From contig NZ_JACOFT010000003.1 of NCBI RefSeq assembly GCF_014699135.1, positions 620,001 through 684,000 of the forward strand: a stretch of 64,000 bases of DNA, given 5' to 3'. Numbering within the stretch: position 1 is the stretch's first letter; each line of letters begins with the position of its first letter. The notes below the pieces were generated by a model. That model saw only the letters and a list, made by a program, of their open reading frames with translations. It was not told where the DNA came from and made no database searches. This document shows, piece after piece, positions 1 through 9,439 of this stretch. Source of the stretch: Cognatundibacterium aquatile (GTDB lineage: Bacteria > Pseudomonadota > Gammaproteobacteria > Burkholderiales > Burkholderiaceae_D). Both the position numbers and the translations under genes were made by a program.

Positions 1-2517
1 GCCGTGCATGCCAAACCAGAACAAAAACTGGAATTGCAAAACATCAGCCTGCGTGCGCAGCAGTTATCGACCGCGAAAGACGTCAAGCCAGCACAACTGA
101 AACTGAGTCTGGAAACAAAAGCCGATGAAAAAATCGGGTTTGACGGGCAATTGCAGATTTTTTCCTCTACGCTGAATGGCAAGCTTGCCATCAGCGATGT
201 GGCGCTCGCCAATTATCAGGCTTTTCTGAATCCGTTTTTGAAGGCGAATCTGAGTGGCAAACTGGATGCGGAATCCAGCGTCAGTCTGAAGGCTGGCGAA
301 TTTCAGCTTAGTAATTTATCGCTCAGACTGCGTGATCTGCTGCTGAAAGGGAACGCCAGTGACGGTAGCATTGCGCTCAAATCTTTTGCGCTGAACAAAA
401 CACTACTTGACTCCACGAACCGTGCGATACAAATGGGAACCGCGGAATTTGATGGTTTGCGGGCGGATATCCGGCGCGATAAATCGGCGACGATGCTGAT
501 GCAGAGCTGGTTGCCCGAGTCAGCTTCCTCTGCGACCAAAGGGAACGTCGTCAGAACTGCCAACGCTGAACAGCCACCTGCCAAGAGCGCAGCAGCTGCG
601 CCGTGGAAAATCAGCCTGAATCAATTTGATCTGAAAAATAGTGAAATCGATTTTCTCGATCAGTCGGTCACACCGGAAGTGAAATTAAACCTGAACAGCA
701 TCAGCCTGAATCTGGGGCAACTGAGCAGCGATCTCTCTAAAGACGTCAGCTTCCGTCTGCAATCGAAACTGAACCGGCGTTCCAAGCTGAATCTGGATGG
801 CAGTAGTTCTGCCGGTATGAAAAAAGTAAACGTGAATGTCGATACAGAGAGTTTGCCGATTGCGCGACTATCTTCGTATTTTTCGCAATTTCTGAATGTG
901 CAGATTGTTAAAGGTGGCGGCACTGCCAAGGGCAAGCTGGTACTGACAAATATCCTGGAAGCCGACCGTCAGTTTGATTACGACGGCATGCTGAGTCTGA
1001 ATAATTTTCAGATATTTGAAAATGGCACAGAGGAGGATTTTCTGGACTGGAAAGCGATATCGGCCGAAGGCATTCACGCGAACGTAGGAAAAACCAAGCA
1101 ACTGATTGATGTTAAAAAACTGAGCCTGAATGATTTTTTTGCGCGTCTGGTGTTGTCTGACAAGGCGCGCTTGAATTTACAGAATATTCTGGTGAGCCAA
1201 ACCGCGAAGGATGTACCTGCGAACGCAGTGCCGACGTCGAAAGAGATGACGCCGAAAACCACTGCAGGCCTTGCCGGTAGCACCACCGTGACGCAGAAAG
1301 TACCGGTCACCGGTACGCCATCCTCCGTCGTTATGCGCATAGGGCAAACCGTCATCACCGGTGGCAACGTAAACTTTACGGACAATTTCATACAACCGAA
1401 TTACCATGCAAACCTGACTGGCATCAGCGGTAGCATAGGCACGATTTCATCCGACAACCCACAAGTGGCAACGGTGGAACTGAATGGCAAAGTGGATGAT
1501 GACGCACCTTTGCTGATTTCAGGCAGCATGAATCCTTTATCCACACCGGTATTTCTGGATATTAAAGGCAGTGCGAACGGGATCGAGCTGACCAAGCTGA
1601 CGCCGTATGCGGCTAAATATGCGGGCTACGTGATTGAAAAAGGTAAATTGTCGGCTCAGGCAAGTTACAAAATAGAGAACCAGCAATTGACGGCTGAGAA
1701 CGAGGTGAGGCTGGATCAACTGACGTTTGGTGAGCGGGTGGACAGCCCGAGTGCGACCAAATTACCAGTGATGCTGGCAGTGGCGCTGTTGCGTGACAAC
1801 CAAGGCCGGATAACGATTAATTTACCGATCTCTGGCTCATTAGCCGACCCGCAGTTTTCTGTTAGCAGCATTATTTTTAAAGTGTTTGTGAACATCATTA
1901 CCAAGGCGGTGACGTCACCGTTTGCCTTACTGGGATCGATGTTTGGTGGTGGTGAAGAGCTGGCCTATCTTGAATTCAATCCCGGCAGTGCAGTTCTGAC
2001 GCCGGCGGCAACTGAAAAACTCGACAACCTGGCAAAAGCATTGAAAGAACGCACCAGTCTGCATCTGGATATTACAGGCCGTGTGGACGTCAAGAGTGAT
2101 ACTGAGGGCGTACGTCATGAAATGCTGGAAAATCGTTTGCGCGAAGCTAAATGGCGTGAACTTGGCCGGAAAAATCGCGGCATCAAAGCGGAGTCGCTGA
2201 CATTGACGGCAGACGAACGACATAAATTTCTGCAATCCTTATACGATGCTGCAAAATTCAATAAACCACGGAATGTGCTGGGGCTGGCTAAAACGCTGCC
2301 AGACGCAGAGGCGGAACAATTGCTATTGCAAAATCTGACGGTGGACACCGATGATTTGCGGGACTTGGCGCAAAGACGCGCAGATACTGTGCGCGATTAT
2401 CTCGAAGATGTGGCACTGGTGAGTCGCGAACGCATGTTCCTGATTGCCCCCAAACTGAATGCGGACGGCATCAAAGATAAGGGCGCTCCTAACCGCGTTG
2501 ATTTTTCATTGAAGTAA
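1..2517 (+). CDS. DUF748 (AsmA-like) protein, 5' end outside window
   Basis: The reading frame is open from the first base, so the N-terminus lies outside the window; about 838 codons are present, ending in TAA. The protein is rich in alternating hydrophobic/polar beta-strand sequence with long low-complexity linkers, as in the AsmA/DUF748 family of large envelope proteins that are anchored in the inner membrane and span the periplasm. The C-terminal part contains GEELAYLEFNPGSAVLTP near residue 655, the typical conserved end block of DUF748 proteins, followed by a helical tail. No transmembrane anchor is visible here, which agrees with truncation by the window edge. The family is linked to lipid transport between membranes, but this member's substrate cannot be read from sequence. 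About 150 nt separate it from the next gene, so it is probably its own unit. Confidence 0.8.
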   Translation, partial: AVHAKPEQKLELQNISLRAQQLSTAKDVKPAQLKLSLETKADEKIGFDGQLQIFSSTLNGKLAISDVALANYQAFLNPFLKANLSGKLDAESSVSLKAGEFQLSNLSLRLRDLLLKGNASDGSIALKSFALNKTLLDSTNRAIQMGTAEFDGLRADIRRDKSATMLMQSWLPESASSATKGNVVRTANAEQPPAKSAAAAPWKISLNQFDLKNSEIDFLDQSVTPEVKLNLNSISLNLGQLSSDLSKDVSFRLQSKLNRRSKLNLDGSSSAGMKKVNVNVDTESLPIARLSSYFSQFLNVQIVKGGGTAKGKLVLTNILEADRQFDYDGMLSLNNFQIFENGTEEDFLDWKAISAEGIHANVGKTKQLIDVKKLSLNDFFARLVLSDKARLNLQNILVSQTAKDVPANAVPTSKEMTPKTTAGLAGSTTVTQKVPVTGTPSSVVMRIGQTVITGGNVNFTDNFIQPNYHANLTGISGSIGTISSDNPQVATVELNGKVDDDAPLLISGSMNPLSTPVFLDIKGSANGIELTKLTPYAAKYAGYVIEKGKLSAQASYKIENQQLTAENEVRLDQLTFGERVDSPSATKLPVMLAVALLRDNQGRITINLPISGSLADPQFSVSSIIFKVFVNIITKAVTSPFALLGSMFGGGEELAYLEFNPGSAVLTPAATEKLDNLAKALKERTSLHLDITGRVDVKSDTEGVRHEMLENRLREAKWRELGRKNRGIKAESLTLTADERHKFLQSLYDAAKFNKPRNVLGLAKTLPDAEAEQLLLQNLTVDTDDLRDLAQRRADTVRDYLEDVALVSRERMFLIAPKLNADGIKDKGAPNRVDFSLK

Positions 2518-2669
2518 TCTGATCTCAGGCACAGCTTTTTATAACAACGATGATGCTGCGATTAAAGTCCTGCAGAACCGGATATCGTTCTTTGCTGACG
2601 GATTGTTTTGAGCATCATCTTGATTTATGCTGATCTGACGGGCGTAACAATTTTGTTTAAGGAGTGAGA

Positions 2670-3062
2670 ATGACATCTGCAAACCTGGTCAACATTTTGT
2701 ATGTTGAGGACGACTCCGATATACAGACGGTGGCGCAGATTGCCCTTGAAGTTGTTGGCGGCTTTGTTCTGAAGACCTGTAGTTCAGGCAGTCAGGCACT
2801 GTCAGAGGTGAAAGCGGGCTTTGTGCCGGATTTGCTGTTGCTCGATGTCATGATGCCCAATATGGATGGACCAACGACATTGGCAGAGTTACGTCAACTG
2901 CCCGTAACGGCGACGACGCCGGTGGTTTTTATGACGGCGAAAGTGCAGACCTCAGAATTGGAACTGTATTATTCCTTAGGTGCCATCGGCGTGATCGCTA
3001 AACCTTTTGATCCTATGGAATTGTCCGCACAAGTCGCTAAACTCTGGCAGGAAAGAAAATAG
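2670..3062 (+). CDS. single-domain CheY-like response regulator
   Basis: A 130-residue receiver domain with no output domain. The acidic pair is in YVEDDSD, the phospho-acceptor is Asp59 in LLLLDVMMPNMDG, and the conserved Lys is in the late AKPFD motif. ATG at 2670 is chosen because AAGGAG ends 6 nt upstream; a GTG at 2664 in the same frame overlaps that ribosome binding site. The stop codon abuts the ATG of the next gene (Hpt-REC-REC-GGDEF) with no gap, so the two are co-transcribed and probably partners: the Hpt domain of the neighbour could exchange phosphate with this receiver. That link is inferred from position, not shown by sequence. Confidence 0.88.
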   Translation: MTSANLVNILYVEDDSDIQTVAQIALEVVGGFVLKTCSSGSQALSEVKAGFVPDLLLLDVMMPNMDGPTTLAELRQLPVTATTPVVFMTAKVQTSELELYYSLGAIGVIAKPFDPMELSAQVAKLWQERK

Positions 3063-4715
3063 ATGTCAGAAAAAATGGATAACCTGCAAGAGAAACTGCG
3101 TAAGCTGGAAGCGCTTTTTTTGCAGAAATTACCCTCCCGGTTTGACGAGATCACTGGTGCATTAGGACAGTATTTGCACAACCCGCAGGACAAAGAGTCA
3201 CTGACGGCTTTGCATCGTCATCTGCATACGATGGCCGGTTCCGCAGGCACTTTCGGCTTTGAAGAGTTGGGTGTGCAGGCGCGGGTGTTTGAGTCGCGTC
3301 TGAAGCCATTATTAAGCGGCACAGAGTGGAGTCAGACTGAGCTGGACGATTACGCCCGTGATATTCGCGATTACTTTGCTGCCGCACTCAACAATCTCAA
3401 CAAGGAACATGCGCCGGGTGATATCGCATCCGCAGACGCGAGCGAAGTGGCGTCGTCCGATAATCAGTCGCGGCTGATTTATCTGGTCAATCAGGATTGT
3501 CGGCAAAATCAGGAAATTACGACCCAACTTGAGCATTTTGGTTACGAGACCATCAGCGTGGAACAGTCGAAAAATCTGGCTCTGGCGGTAGCGCGACGAC
3601 GCCCGGATGTGATTGTGATCGATATGGGATCTGCCGAAGATGGCACTGGCGGGGTCGAAGAAATAAAGAAAGTAGAACAACTGCAACGCTTGCGTATTCC
3701 AACGATTTTTATTTCGAAGTCGAGTAGTTTTGATTCTCGCCTGATGGCGGTGCACGCCAAGGGTGATGGCTACTTTACTAAGCCAGTCGATGTCGTCGAG
3801 CTGACTGAAAGAATCGATACCATCTTGCAGCGCGATGAGACGAAAGGCTACCGGATACTGATCGTCGATGATGATGTGGTGACGGCGAATTATTACGGTG
3901 AGATTTTGCGCAATGCCGGCATGATCGTGCAATTGCTGAATGAGCCAACCCGGATATTGTCTGTCATGACAGATTTCCGCCCTGAGCTGTTGCTGCTCGA
4001 TGTCTACATGCCATTGTGTAGCGGCATTGAATTGTCGCATCTGATTCGTCAGGACAATTCGTACGTGGATGTGCCTATCGTATTTTTATCCAGCGAGGCT
4101 GACCCACAGAAACAGCTGGAAGCAGTGCGTGCTGGTGCGGATGATTTCATTACCAAACCGGTGGCGCCGGATTACCTGATCTCGTCGCTGGCAACGCGTG
4201 CCGAGCGCTATCGTTCTTTGCGTGCGCTGATTATGCGCGACGGACTGACTGGCTTATATAACCATACTGCGATCAAAGAGCATCTTGCCGCCGAGATTTT
4301 GCAGGCGCATCGCAATGCGACGCCGCTGGCGTTGGCGATGATCGATCTCGATTATTTCAAGCAGGTGAACGACCAGCATGGGCATGCTGCCGGCGACCAT
4401 GTATTACGTATGTTGGCGCGTTTGTTGCGTCAGCGTCTGCGCCGTACAGATATCGTCGGGCGTTACGGTGGTGAAGAGTTTGCTGTTATTTTTCCGCATA
4501 CCGATGCAAGTACCGCACGCCGGGTGCTGGATCAGGTCCGCATTGCATTTGCGAAAATTCTTCAGCATTCAGAAAACAGGGAGTTTTCTTCAACGTTTTC
4601 TGCCGGGATTGCCGATCTGGAGTTATCTGGCGATGTCGATACCTTGTTTGATGCTGCCGATGCGGCGATGTACGTCTCCAAACAAAGCGGACGCAATTGC
4701 ATTACGATCGCCTGA
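3063..4715 (+). CDS. Hpt-REC-REC-GGDEF diguanylate cyclase
   Basis: A 550-residue cytoplasmic signalling protein. Residues about 10-110 form a histidine phosphotransfer domain (HTMAGSAG, probable phospho-His55). Residues about 138-250 form a first receiver with Asp187 in IVIDMGS; its surrounding motif is atypical. Residues about 263-380 form a canonical receiver with Asp313 in LLLLDVYMP and Lys in TKPV. Residues about 390-550 form a GGDEF domain with an intact active site GGEEF (469-473) and an RxxD inhibitory site (Arg460-Asp463) five residues upstream, so it should make cyclic di-GMP and be feedback-inhibited. The layout resembles PleD-type cyclases with an extra Hpt module. It follows the receiver gene directly. 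No transmembrane segment is seen, so input must come through phosphorelay. Confidence 0.9.
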   Translation: MSEKMDNLQEKLRKLEALFLQKLPSRFDEITGALGQYLHNPQDKESLTALHRHLHTMAGSAGTFGFEELGVQARVFESRLKPLLSGTEWSQTELDDYARDIRDYFAAALNNLNKEHAPGDIASADASEVASSDNQSRLIYLVNQDCRQNQEITTQLEHFGYETISVEQSKNLALAVARRRPDVIVIDMGSAEDGTGGVEEIKKVEQLQRLRIPTIFISKSSSFDSRLMAVHAKGDGYFTKPVDVVELTERIDTILQRDETKGYRILIVDDDVVTANYYGEILRNAGMIVQLLNEPTRILSVMTDFRPELLLLDVYMPLCSGIELSHLIRQDNSYVDVPIVFLSSEADPQKQLEAVRAGADDFITKPVAPDYLISSLATRAERYRSLRALIMRDGLTGLYNHTAIKEHLAAEILQAHRNATPLALAMIDLDYFKQVNDQHGHAAGDHVLRMLARLLRQRLRRTDIVGRYGGEEFAVIFPHTDASTARRVLDQVRIAFAKILQHSENREFSSTFSAGIADLELSGDVDTLFDAADAAMYVSKQSGRNCITIA

Positions 4716-4772
4716 GGTCTGAGGTTTGTTTTATGGCTGCCAGTCTTGCTGAGGAAAACGACTTCTTAAAAT

Positions 4773-4804
4773 AAAAAAGCCTGAACATCGTTCAGGCTTT
4801 TTTT
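4773..4804. terminator. bidirectional intrinsic terminator
   Basis: GCCTGAAC and GTTCAGGC form a perfect 8-bp stem around a 3-nt loop, with a run of A before and T after. It lies between the converging diguanylate cyclase gene and parC and can end transcription from both sides. Confidence 0.9.
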
Positions 4805-4832
4805 ATCGGTATCAGCTTAGCTCAGGCTTAAC

Positions 4833-7148
4833 TCAGCCCAGCTTCTGCAAGCTGCTGGCCCTGATTTTTGCTTCCAGCGGCTTGCCTTTGCGAGCACGTT
4901 TGTTGATGTGGACAGACAGGGCATTGGCGCTCAGATTCACTTCCTGCACTTTGCCACCACGTCCGGTTCCCGTTACCCTGACGCCTTTCTGGCTGATCGC
5001 CTGCGCCGCCAGCAGGGCTTCTTTTTCTTCGAGTTCCATCAGAATAACGCCGCGTCCACCGCTCGATAATTGCTTGATTTCATTCAGACCGAAGACCAGC
5101 AAACGGCCATTTTCAGACAAGCAGGCTATCGCGCTGGCATCTTCGCTGATGACCGCTGGTGGCAGCGGCAAATCGTTTTCTTCCAGCGTCATAAAGGCTT
5201 TGCCAGCCTTCATACGACCAACCATGTCACCCACTTTCGCGGTGAATCCATAACCGGCATCAGAGGCCAGCAACAAACCGGTGTCATTGTTACCTGCGAA
5301 GTAATGCAGAATCTTGGTGCCAGCCGCTAGATCGATCAGCGTCGTAATCGGCACACCGTCGCCACGCGCACCGGGCAGGGCGGCAACGGGGACAGAATAG
5401 ACTCTGCCGTTCGAGCCAAATACCAGTAAATGATCAACCTTGCGGCATTCAAACGTGCCATACAGGCTGTCACCCGCCTTGAACGTGAACTGGCTGGCTT
5501 CATGTCCGTGACCAGTGCGGGCGCGCACCCAGCCTTTATCCGAGATGACAACCGTGACTGGCTCATCGACCACTTTTTGTTCTACCGATGCGCGTACTGC
5601 TTCTTCTATCAGCGTGCGGCGTGCATCGCCAAATTGCTTTGCATCGGCTTCGATTTCTTTGATCAGCGTTTTCTTCATCGACGCAGGATTGTCGAGCAAA
5701 TCATGCAAGCCCGCTTTTTCTTTACGCAGCTCTGCCAACTCTTGCTGAATTTTAATTGCTTCCAGCCTTGCTAACTGGCGCAAACGAATTTCCAGGATAT
5801 CTTCCGCCTGCCGGTCGGATAAGCGGAAAGCCTGTATCAACGCGGGTTTCGGCTCATCCGACTCGCGGATGATGCGGATCACTTCATCGATATTGAGTAA
5901 AACTGCTTCGCGGCCTTCGAGAATATGAATGCGGTCATCGACTTTTTTCAGACGAAATTGGGTGCGACGTGTGACGGTCGTGAAACGGAATGCGATCCAC
6001 TCGCTGATGATATCGAGCAGACCTTTCTGGCGTGGGCGACCATCGCCACCGATCATCACCAGATTAATCGACGCCGAACTTTCCAGCGAGGTATGCGCGA
6101 GCAACATTTGCATGAACTCGGCCTGATCCTGATTTTTCGATTTTGGTTCCAGTACCAGTCGCACAGGTGCATCTTTGCCCGATTCATCACGCACCGTATC
6201 GAGTACCGACAAGATCACTTGCTTTAACGCGACCTGTTCGGGCGACAGTGTTTTTTTACCGGTTTTGATTTTCGGATTGGTCAGTTCTTCGATTTCTTCC
6301 AATACCTTTTGCGACGAGACGCCCGGCGGTAATTCGGTCACCACCGCTTGCCACTGACCGCGCGCCATGTCTTCTATTTTCCAGCGGGCGCGCACTTTCA
6401 TGCTGCCACGACCACTCGCATACATCTCCGCAATCGCCGATGCCGGCGTGATGATTTGACCGCCGCCGGGGAAATCCGGGCCGGGAATATATTCCATCAA
6501 CTCCGCCTGTTTCATGGCCGGGTTGCGGATCAGCGCGACGGCGGCTTTGGCGACTTCGGTCAGATTATGCGAAGGGATCTCCGTCGCCAGACCGACCGCG
6601 ATACCGGATGCACCATTCAGCAACACCATAGGCAAACGCGCCGGCAGCAGCTTGGGTTCTTCGGTGGTGCCGTCATAATTCGGCTGAAAATCGACGGTAC
6701 CCTGATCGATTTCATCCATCAGCAATTTGGCAATCGGCGTCAGGCGCGCTTCGGTGTATCGCATTGCCGCCGCACCATCGCCATCGCGCGAGCCGAAGTT
6801 ACCTTGTCCATCGATCAGCGGATAACGCAGCGAAAAATCCTGCGCCATCCGTACCAGTGCGTCATACACAGACTGATCGCCATGTGGATGCAGCTTACCG
6901 AGCACATCACCGACCACCGCAGCCGATTTACGCGGTTTGGCCGACGAATTCAGACCGAGTTCGTTCATCGCAAACAGGATGCGACGCTGCACCGGTTTCT
7001 GACCATCGCAGACGTCCGGCAAGGCGCGTCCTTTGACGACGGAAATTGCGTAATCAAGATAAGCACGTTCGGCGAAACTCGCCAGCGTCAGTGCTTCGCC
7101 ATCGCCTGGCGGCGGTGTCTGTTCAAATAAATTCGCTTGTTCGCTCAT
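4833..7148 (-). CDS. parC: DNA topoisomerase IV subunit A
   Basis: A 771-residue type IIA topoisomerase breakage-reunion subunit that decatenates replicated chromosomes with ParE. The catalytic tyrosine is Tyr131 in RYTEARLT. The quinolone-region motif [17 protein letters not shown] is present. The C-terminal part carries the beta-pinwheel repeats expected of ParC, and the length is close to that of E. coli ParC (about 750). ParC rather than GyrA is supported by the pairing with parE next door. It lies 164 nt downstream of parE on the same strand; a palindromic intergenic repeat sits in that gap, so the two genes may be transcribed together through the repeat or from separate promoters. Confidence 0.95.
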   Translation of the reverse strand: MSEQANLFEQTPPPGDGEALTLASFAERAYLDYAISVVKGRALPDVCDGQKPVQRRILFAMNELGLNSSAKPRKSAAVVGDVLGKLHPHGDQSVYDALVRMAQDFSLRYPLIDGQGNFGSRDGDGAAAMRYTEARLTPIAKLLMDEIDQGTVDFQPNYDGTTEEPKLLPARLPMVLLNGASGIAVGLATEIPSHNLTEVAKAAVALIRNPAMKQAELMEYIPGPDFPGGGQIITPASAIAEMYASGRGSMKVRARWKIEDMARGQWQAVVTELPPGVSSQKVLEEIEELTNPKIKTGKKTLSPEQVALKQVILSVLDTVRDESGKDAPVRLVLEPKSKNQDQAEFMQMLLAHTSLESSASINLVMIGGDGRPRQKGLLDIISEWIAFRFTTVTRRTQFRLKKVDDRIHILEGREAVLLNIDEVIRIIRESDEPKPALIQAFRLSDRQAEDILEIRLRQLARLEAIKIQQELAELRKEKAGLHDLLDNPASMKKTLIKEIEADAKQFGDARRTLIEEAVRASVEQKVVDEPVTVVISDKGWVRARTGHGHEASQFTFKAGDSLYGTFECRKVDHLLVFGSNGRVYSVPVAALPGARGDGVPITTLIDLAAGTKILHYFAGNNDTGLLLASDAGYGFTAKVGDMVGRMKAGKAFMTLEENDLPLPPAVISEDASAIACLSENGRLLVFGLNEIKQLSSGGRGVILMELEEKEALLAAQAISQKGVRVTGTGRGGKVQEVNLSANALSVHINKRARKGKPLEAKIRASSLQKLG

Positions 7149-7211
7149 AGTTTTTTATTCTTTGTTGCATCCGGCAAAATGCCACTTTGTTTGCCGATAT
7201 TCGTCATTTTT

Positions 7212-7292
7212 GGGGAGTATGTCTGAAAATACACCTTATGTCCGCATATTCATTGGGGTGTTTACATATACTGGGGGGGGTATTTTCAGACC
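7212..7292. repeat. palindromic intergenic element, copy A (about 80 bp)
   Basis: The left part has GGGAGTAT (7213-7220) followed by GTCTGAAAATAC (7221-7232); the right part has ATATACTGG then GTATTTTCAGAC (7280-7291), the exact inverse of the left 12-mer. A further ACACC/GGTGT pair lies inside. The same GGGAGTATATTT-type ends occur at 25915-25998 and 37938-38017. It lies in the parE-parC gap. Confidence 0.65.
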
Positions 7293-7312
7293 TTAAAAAG
7301 CATTTCAGCGCC

Positions 7313-9304
7313 TTAAATATCGGCCTCGACAGCATTACCGTGTTCTTCTATCCAGGCACGACGGGCCGCAGCTTCGCCTTTTCCCATCAGCATGTTGAAG
7401 CGCCCCTCGGAAAAATCCTGATCGAATTCACCGAGGCTGACCGGTAACAAACGGCGGGTGTCTGGATTCATCGTGGTTTCCCATAACTGTTCTGCATTCA
7501 TTTCACCCAGACCTTTGAAGCGGGAAATATTCCATGCGCCGTCTTTGACACCTTCTTTGCGTAACTTGTCTTCGATCGACGTCAGCTCGGCACTGTCCAG
7601 CGCATAGATTTTCTGCGCCTGTTTTTTGCCACGTGCCGGAGCATCAACGCGGAATAGCGGCGGACGCGCAACGCAGATATGACCACGTGCAATCAGTTGG
7701 GGGAAATGTTTGAAAAACAGCGTCAGCAACAGCACCTGAATATGTGAACCATCGACGTCCGCATCAGACAAAATACAGATCTTGCCGTAACGCAGATTCG
7801 AGAGATCAACATTATCGTTCGTCCCATGCGGATCGACGCCGATGGCGACCGAAATATCGTGAATTTCATTGTTCGCAAACAGACGATCACGTTCCGATTC
7901 CCAGGTATTGAGCACCTTGCCGCGTAACGGCAGGATCGCCTGAAATTCTTTGTCGCGTCCCATTTTTGCTGAGCCACCAGCGGAATCACCTTCGACTAAA
8001 AATAATTCATTGCGAGTAATGTCGCTGGATTCGCAGTCCGTCAGTTTGCCCGGTAAAACGGCAACGCCAGAGGACTTTTTCTTTTCCACTTTTTGCGCTG
8101 AACGCAAGCGTGACTGCGCTTGTTTGATCACCAGTTCAGCGAGTTTTTTACCGTAATCCACGTGCGAGTTGAGCCACAATTCCAGCGGTGGTTTGGTGAA
8201 TGAAGACACCAGCCGCACTGCATCGCGCGAATTCAGGCGCTCTTTAATCTGTCCCTGAAATTGCGGGTCCAGCACTTTGGCTGACAGCACAAATGAGACG
8301 CGCGCAAACACATCTTCTGGCAGCAGCTTGACGCCTTTCGGCAGCAGCGAATGCATTTCAGCAAAGCTCTTGACCGCGCCGAATAAGCCTTCGCGCAGAC
8401 CGGATTCATGCGTACCACCAGCTGGCGTCGGAATCAGATTCACATACGATTCACGCACCACATTGCCTTCTTCGGTCCAGGCCACGACCCACGATGCGCC
8501 TTCGCCTTCGGCAAAACCTTCGGTGTCCGCGCTGGCGAATTGCTCGCCTTCAAACAGCGGGATCAGTGGTTCGCCATGCGAATACTGGGCCAGCGCTTCG
8601 GTCAGATAACCACGCAAGCCCTGATCGTATTGCCAGGTTTGCGATTCACCGGTTTTGGCATTGCTCAGTGTGACTTTCACGCCTGGCAGCAAGACCGCTT
8701 TTGAGCGCAGCAAACGCTGTAACTCACCTTGCGGTATATTCGCAGAATCGAAATATTTTGCATCGGGCCAGATACTGACGCGGGTGCCGCTCTTTTTATC
8801 GCCACGGGGAATAGGCTGGCTGCGCAGTGGTTCTATCACATCGCCATCAGCAAAGGTCAACTGATGTAAGCCAGCTTCACGCCAGACGGTAATTTCCAGG
8901 CGTTTGGATAGCGCGTTTGTGACAGAGACACCAACGCCGTGCAGACCACCGGAAAACGCATAGGCTCCGCCGGAACCTTTGTCGAATTTACCGCCGGCGT
9001 GCAAACGTGTGAATACAATTTCGACCGTGGGAACACCTTCGTCCGGATGCAGTCCAACCGGAATACCGCGACCGTCATCCTCAACGCTGACGCTGCCGTC
9101 AGTGTTCAGAGTGACTTGTATATGTTTGCAATGACCGCCCAAAGCTTCATCGGACGCATTGTCGATGACTTCCTGGATAATGTGCAGAGGGTTTTCGGTG
9201 CGGGTATACATGCCCGGTCTTTGTTTAACCGGTTCCAGCCCTTTGAGGACGCGGATGGATGATTCGCTATAGTCGGACGGAGTCGTATTTTTTTTAGTGG
9301 CCAT
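7313..9304 (-). CDS. parE: DNA topoisomerase IV subunit B
   Basis: A 663-residue ATPase subunit of topoisomerase IV. The N-terminal GHKL ATPase is seen in EVIDNASDEALGG and the glycine-rich VEDDGRGIPVG and GGLHGVGVSV loops. The TOPRIM part has EGDSAGGSAKMGRDKEFQ and DADVDGSHI, and the C-terminal box has SRFKGLGEMN. The length fits ParE (about 630-660) and is much shorter than most GyrB. The start at MATKKNTTPSDYSE is the first ATG and gives the normal distance to the ATPase motifs. parC follows downstream on the same strand. No strong Shine-Dalgarno is visible upstream. Confidence 0.95.
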   Translation of the reverse strand: MATKKNTTPSDYSESSIRVLKGLEPVKQRPGMYTRTENPLHIIQEVIDNASDEALGGHCKHIQVTLNTDGSVSVEDDGRGIPVGLHPDEGVPTVEIVFTRLHAGGKFDKGSGGAYAFSGGLHGVGVSVTNALSKRLEITVWREAGLHQLTFADGDVIEPLRSQPIPRGDKKSGTRVSIWPDAKYFDSANIPQGELQRLLRSKAVLLPGVKVTLSNAKTGESQTWQYDQGLRGYLTEALAQYSHGEPLIPLFEGEQFASADTEGFAEGEGASWVVAWTEEGNVVRESYVNLIPTPAGGTHESGLREGLFGAVKSFAEMHSLLPKGVKLLPEDVFARVSFVLSAKVLDPQFQGQIKERLNSRDAVRLVSSFTKPPLELWLNSHVDYGKKLAELVIKQAQSRLRSAQKVEKKKSSGVAVLPGKLTDCESSDITRNELFLVEGDSAGGSAKMGRDKEFQAILPLRGKVLNTWESERDRLFANNEIHDISVAIGVDPHGTNDNVDLSNLRYGKICILSDADVDGSHIQVLLLTLFFKHFPQLIARGHICVARPPLFRVDAPARGKKQAQKIYALDSAELTSIEDKLRKEGVKDGAWNISRFKGLGEMNAEQLWETTMNPDTRRLLPVSLGEFDQDFSEGRFNMLMGKGEAAARRAWIEEHGNAVEADI

Positions 9305-9439
9305 GCAAATAGAAATCTGTTGTTTTGGTTAAAGTGCAATAATATTTTGCAATTTTTAAATACGGAATACATGATTTTAGATGTATTCTTGCATACGTTT
9401 TGGCAGCTATTGTAGCTGTAATAGGTAGATGGATAAACG

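Noticed and set aside
6348-7130. 260-codon plus-strand open frame inside parC
   Set aside because: Antisense of parC; Arg/His/Gln-rich translation typical of a reverse frame.
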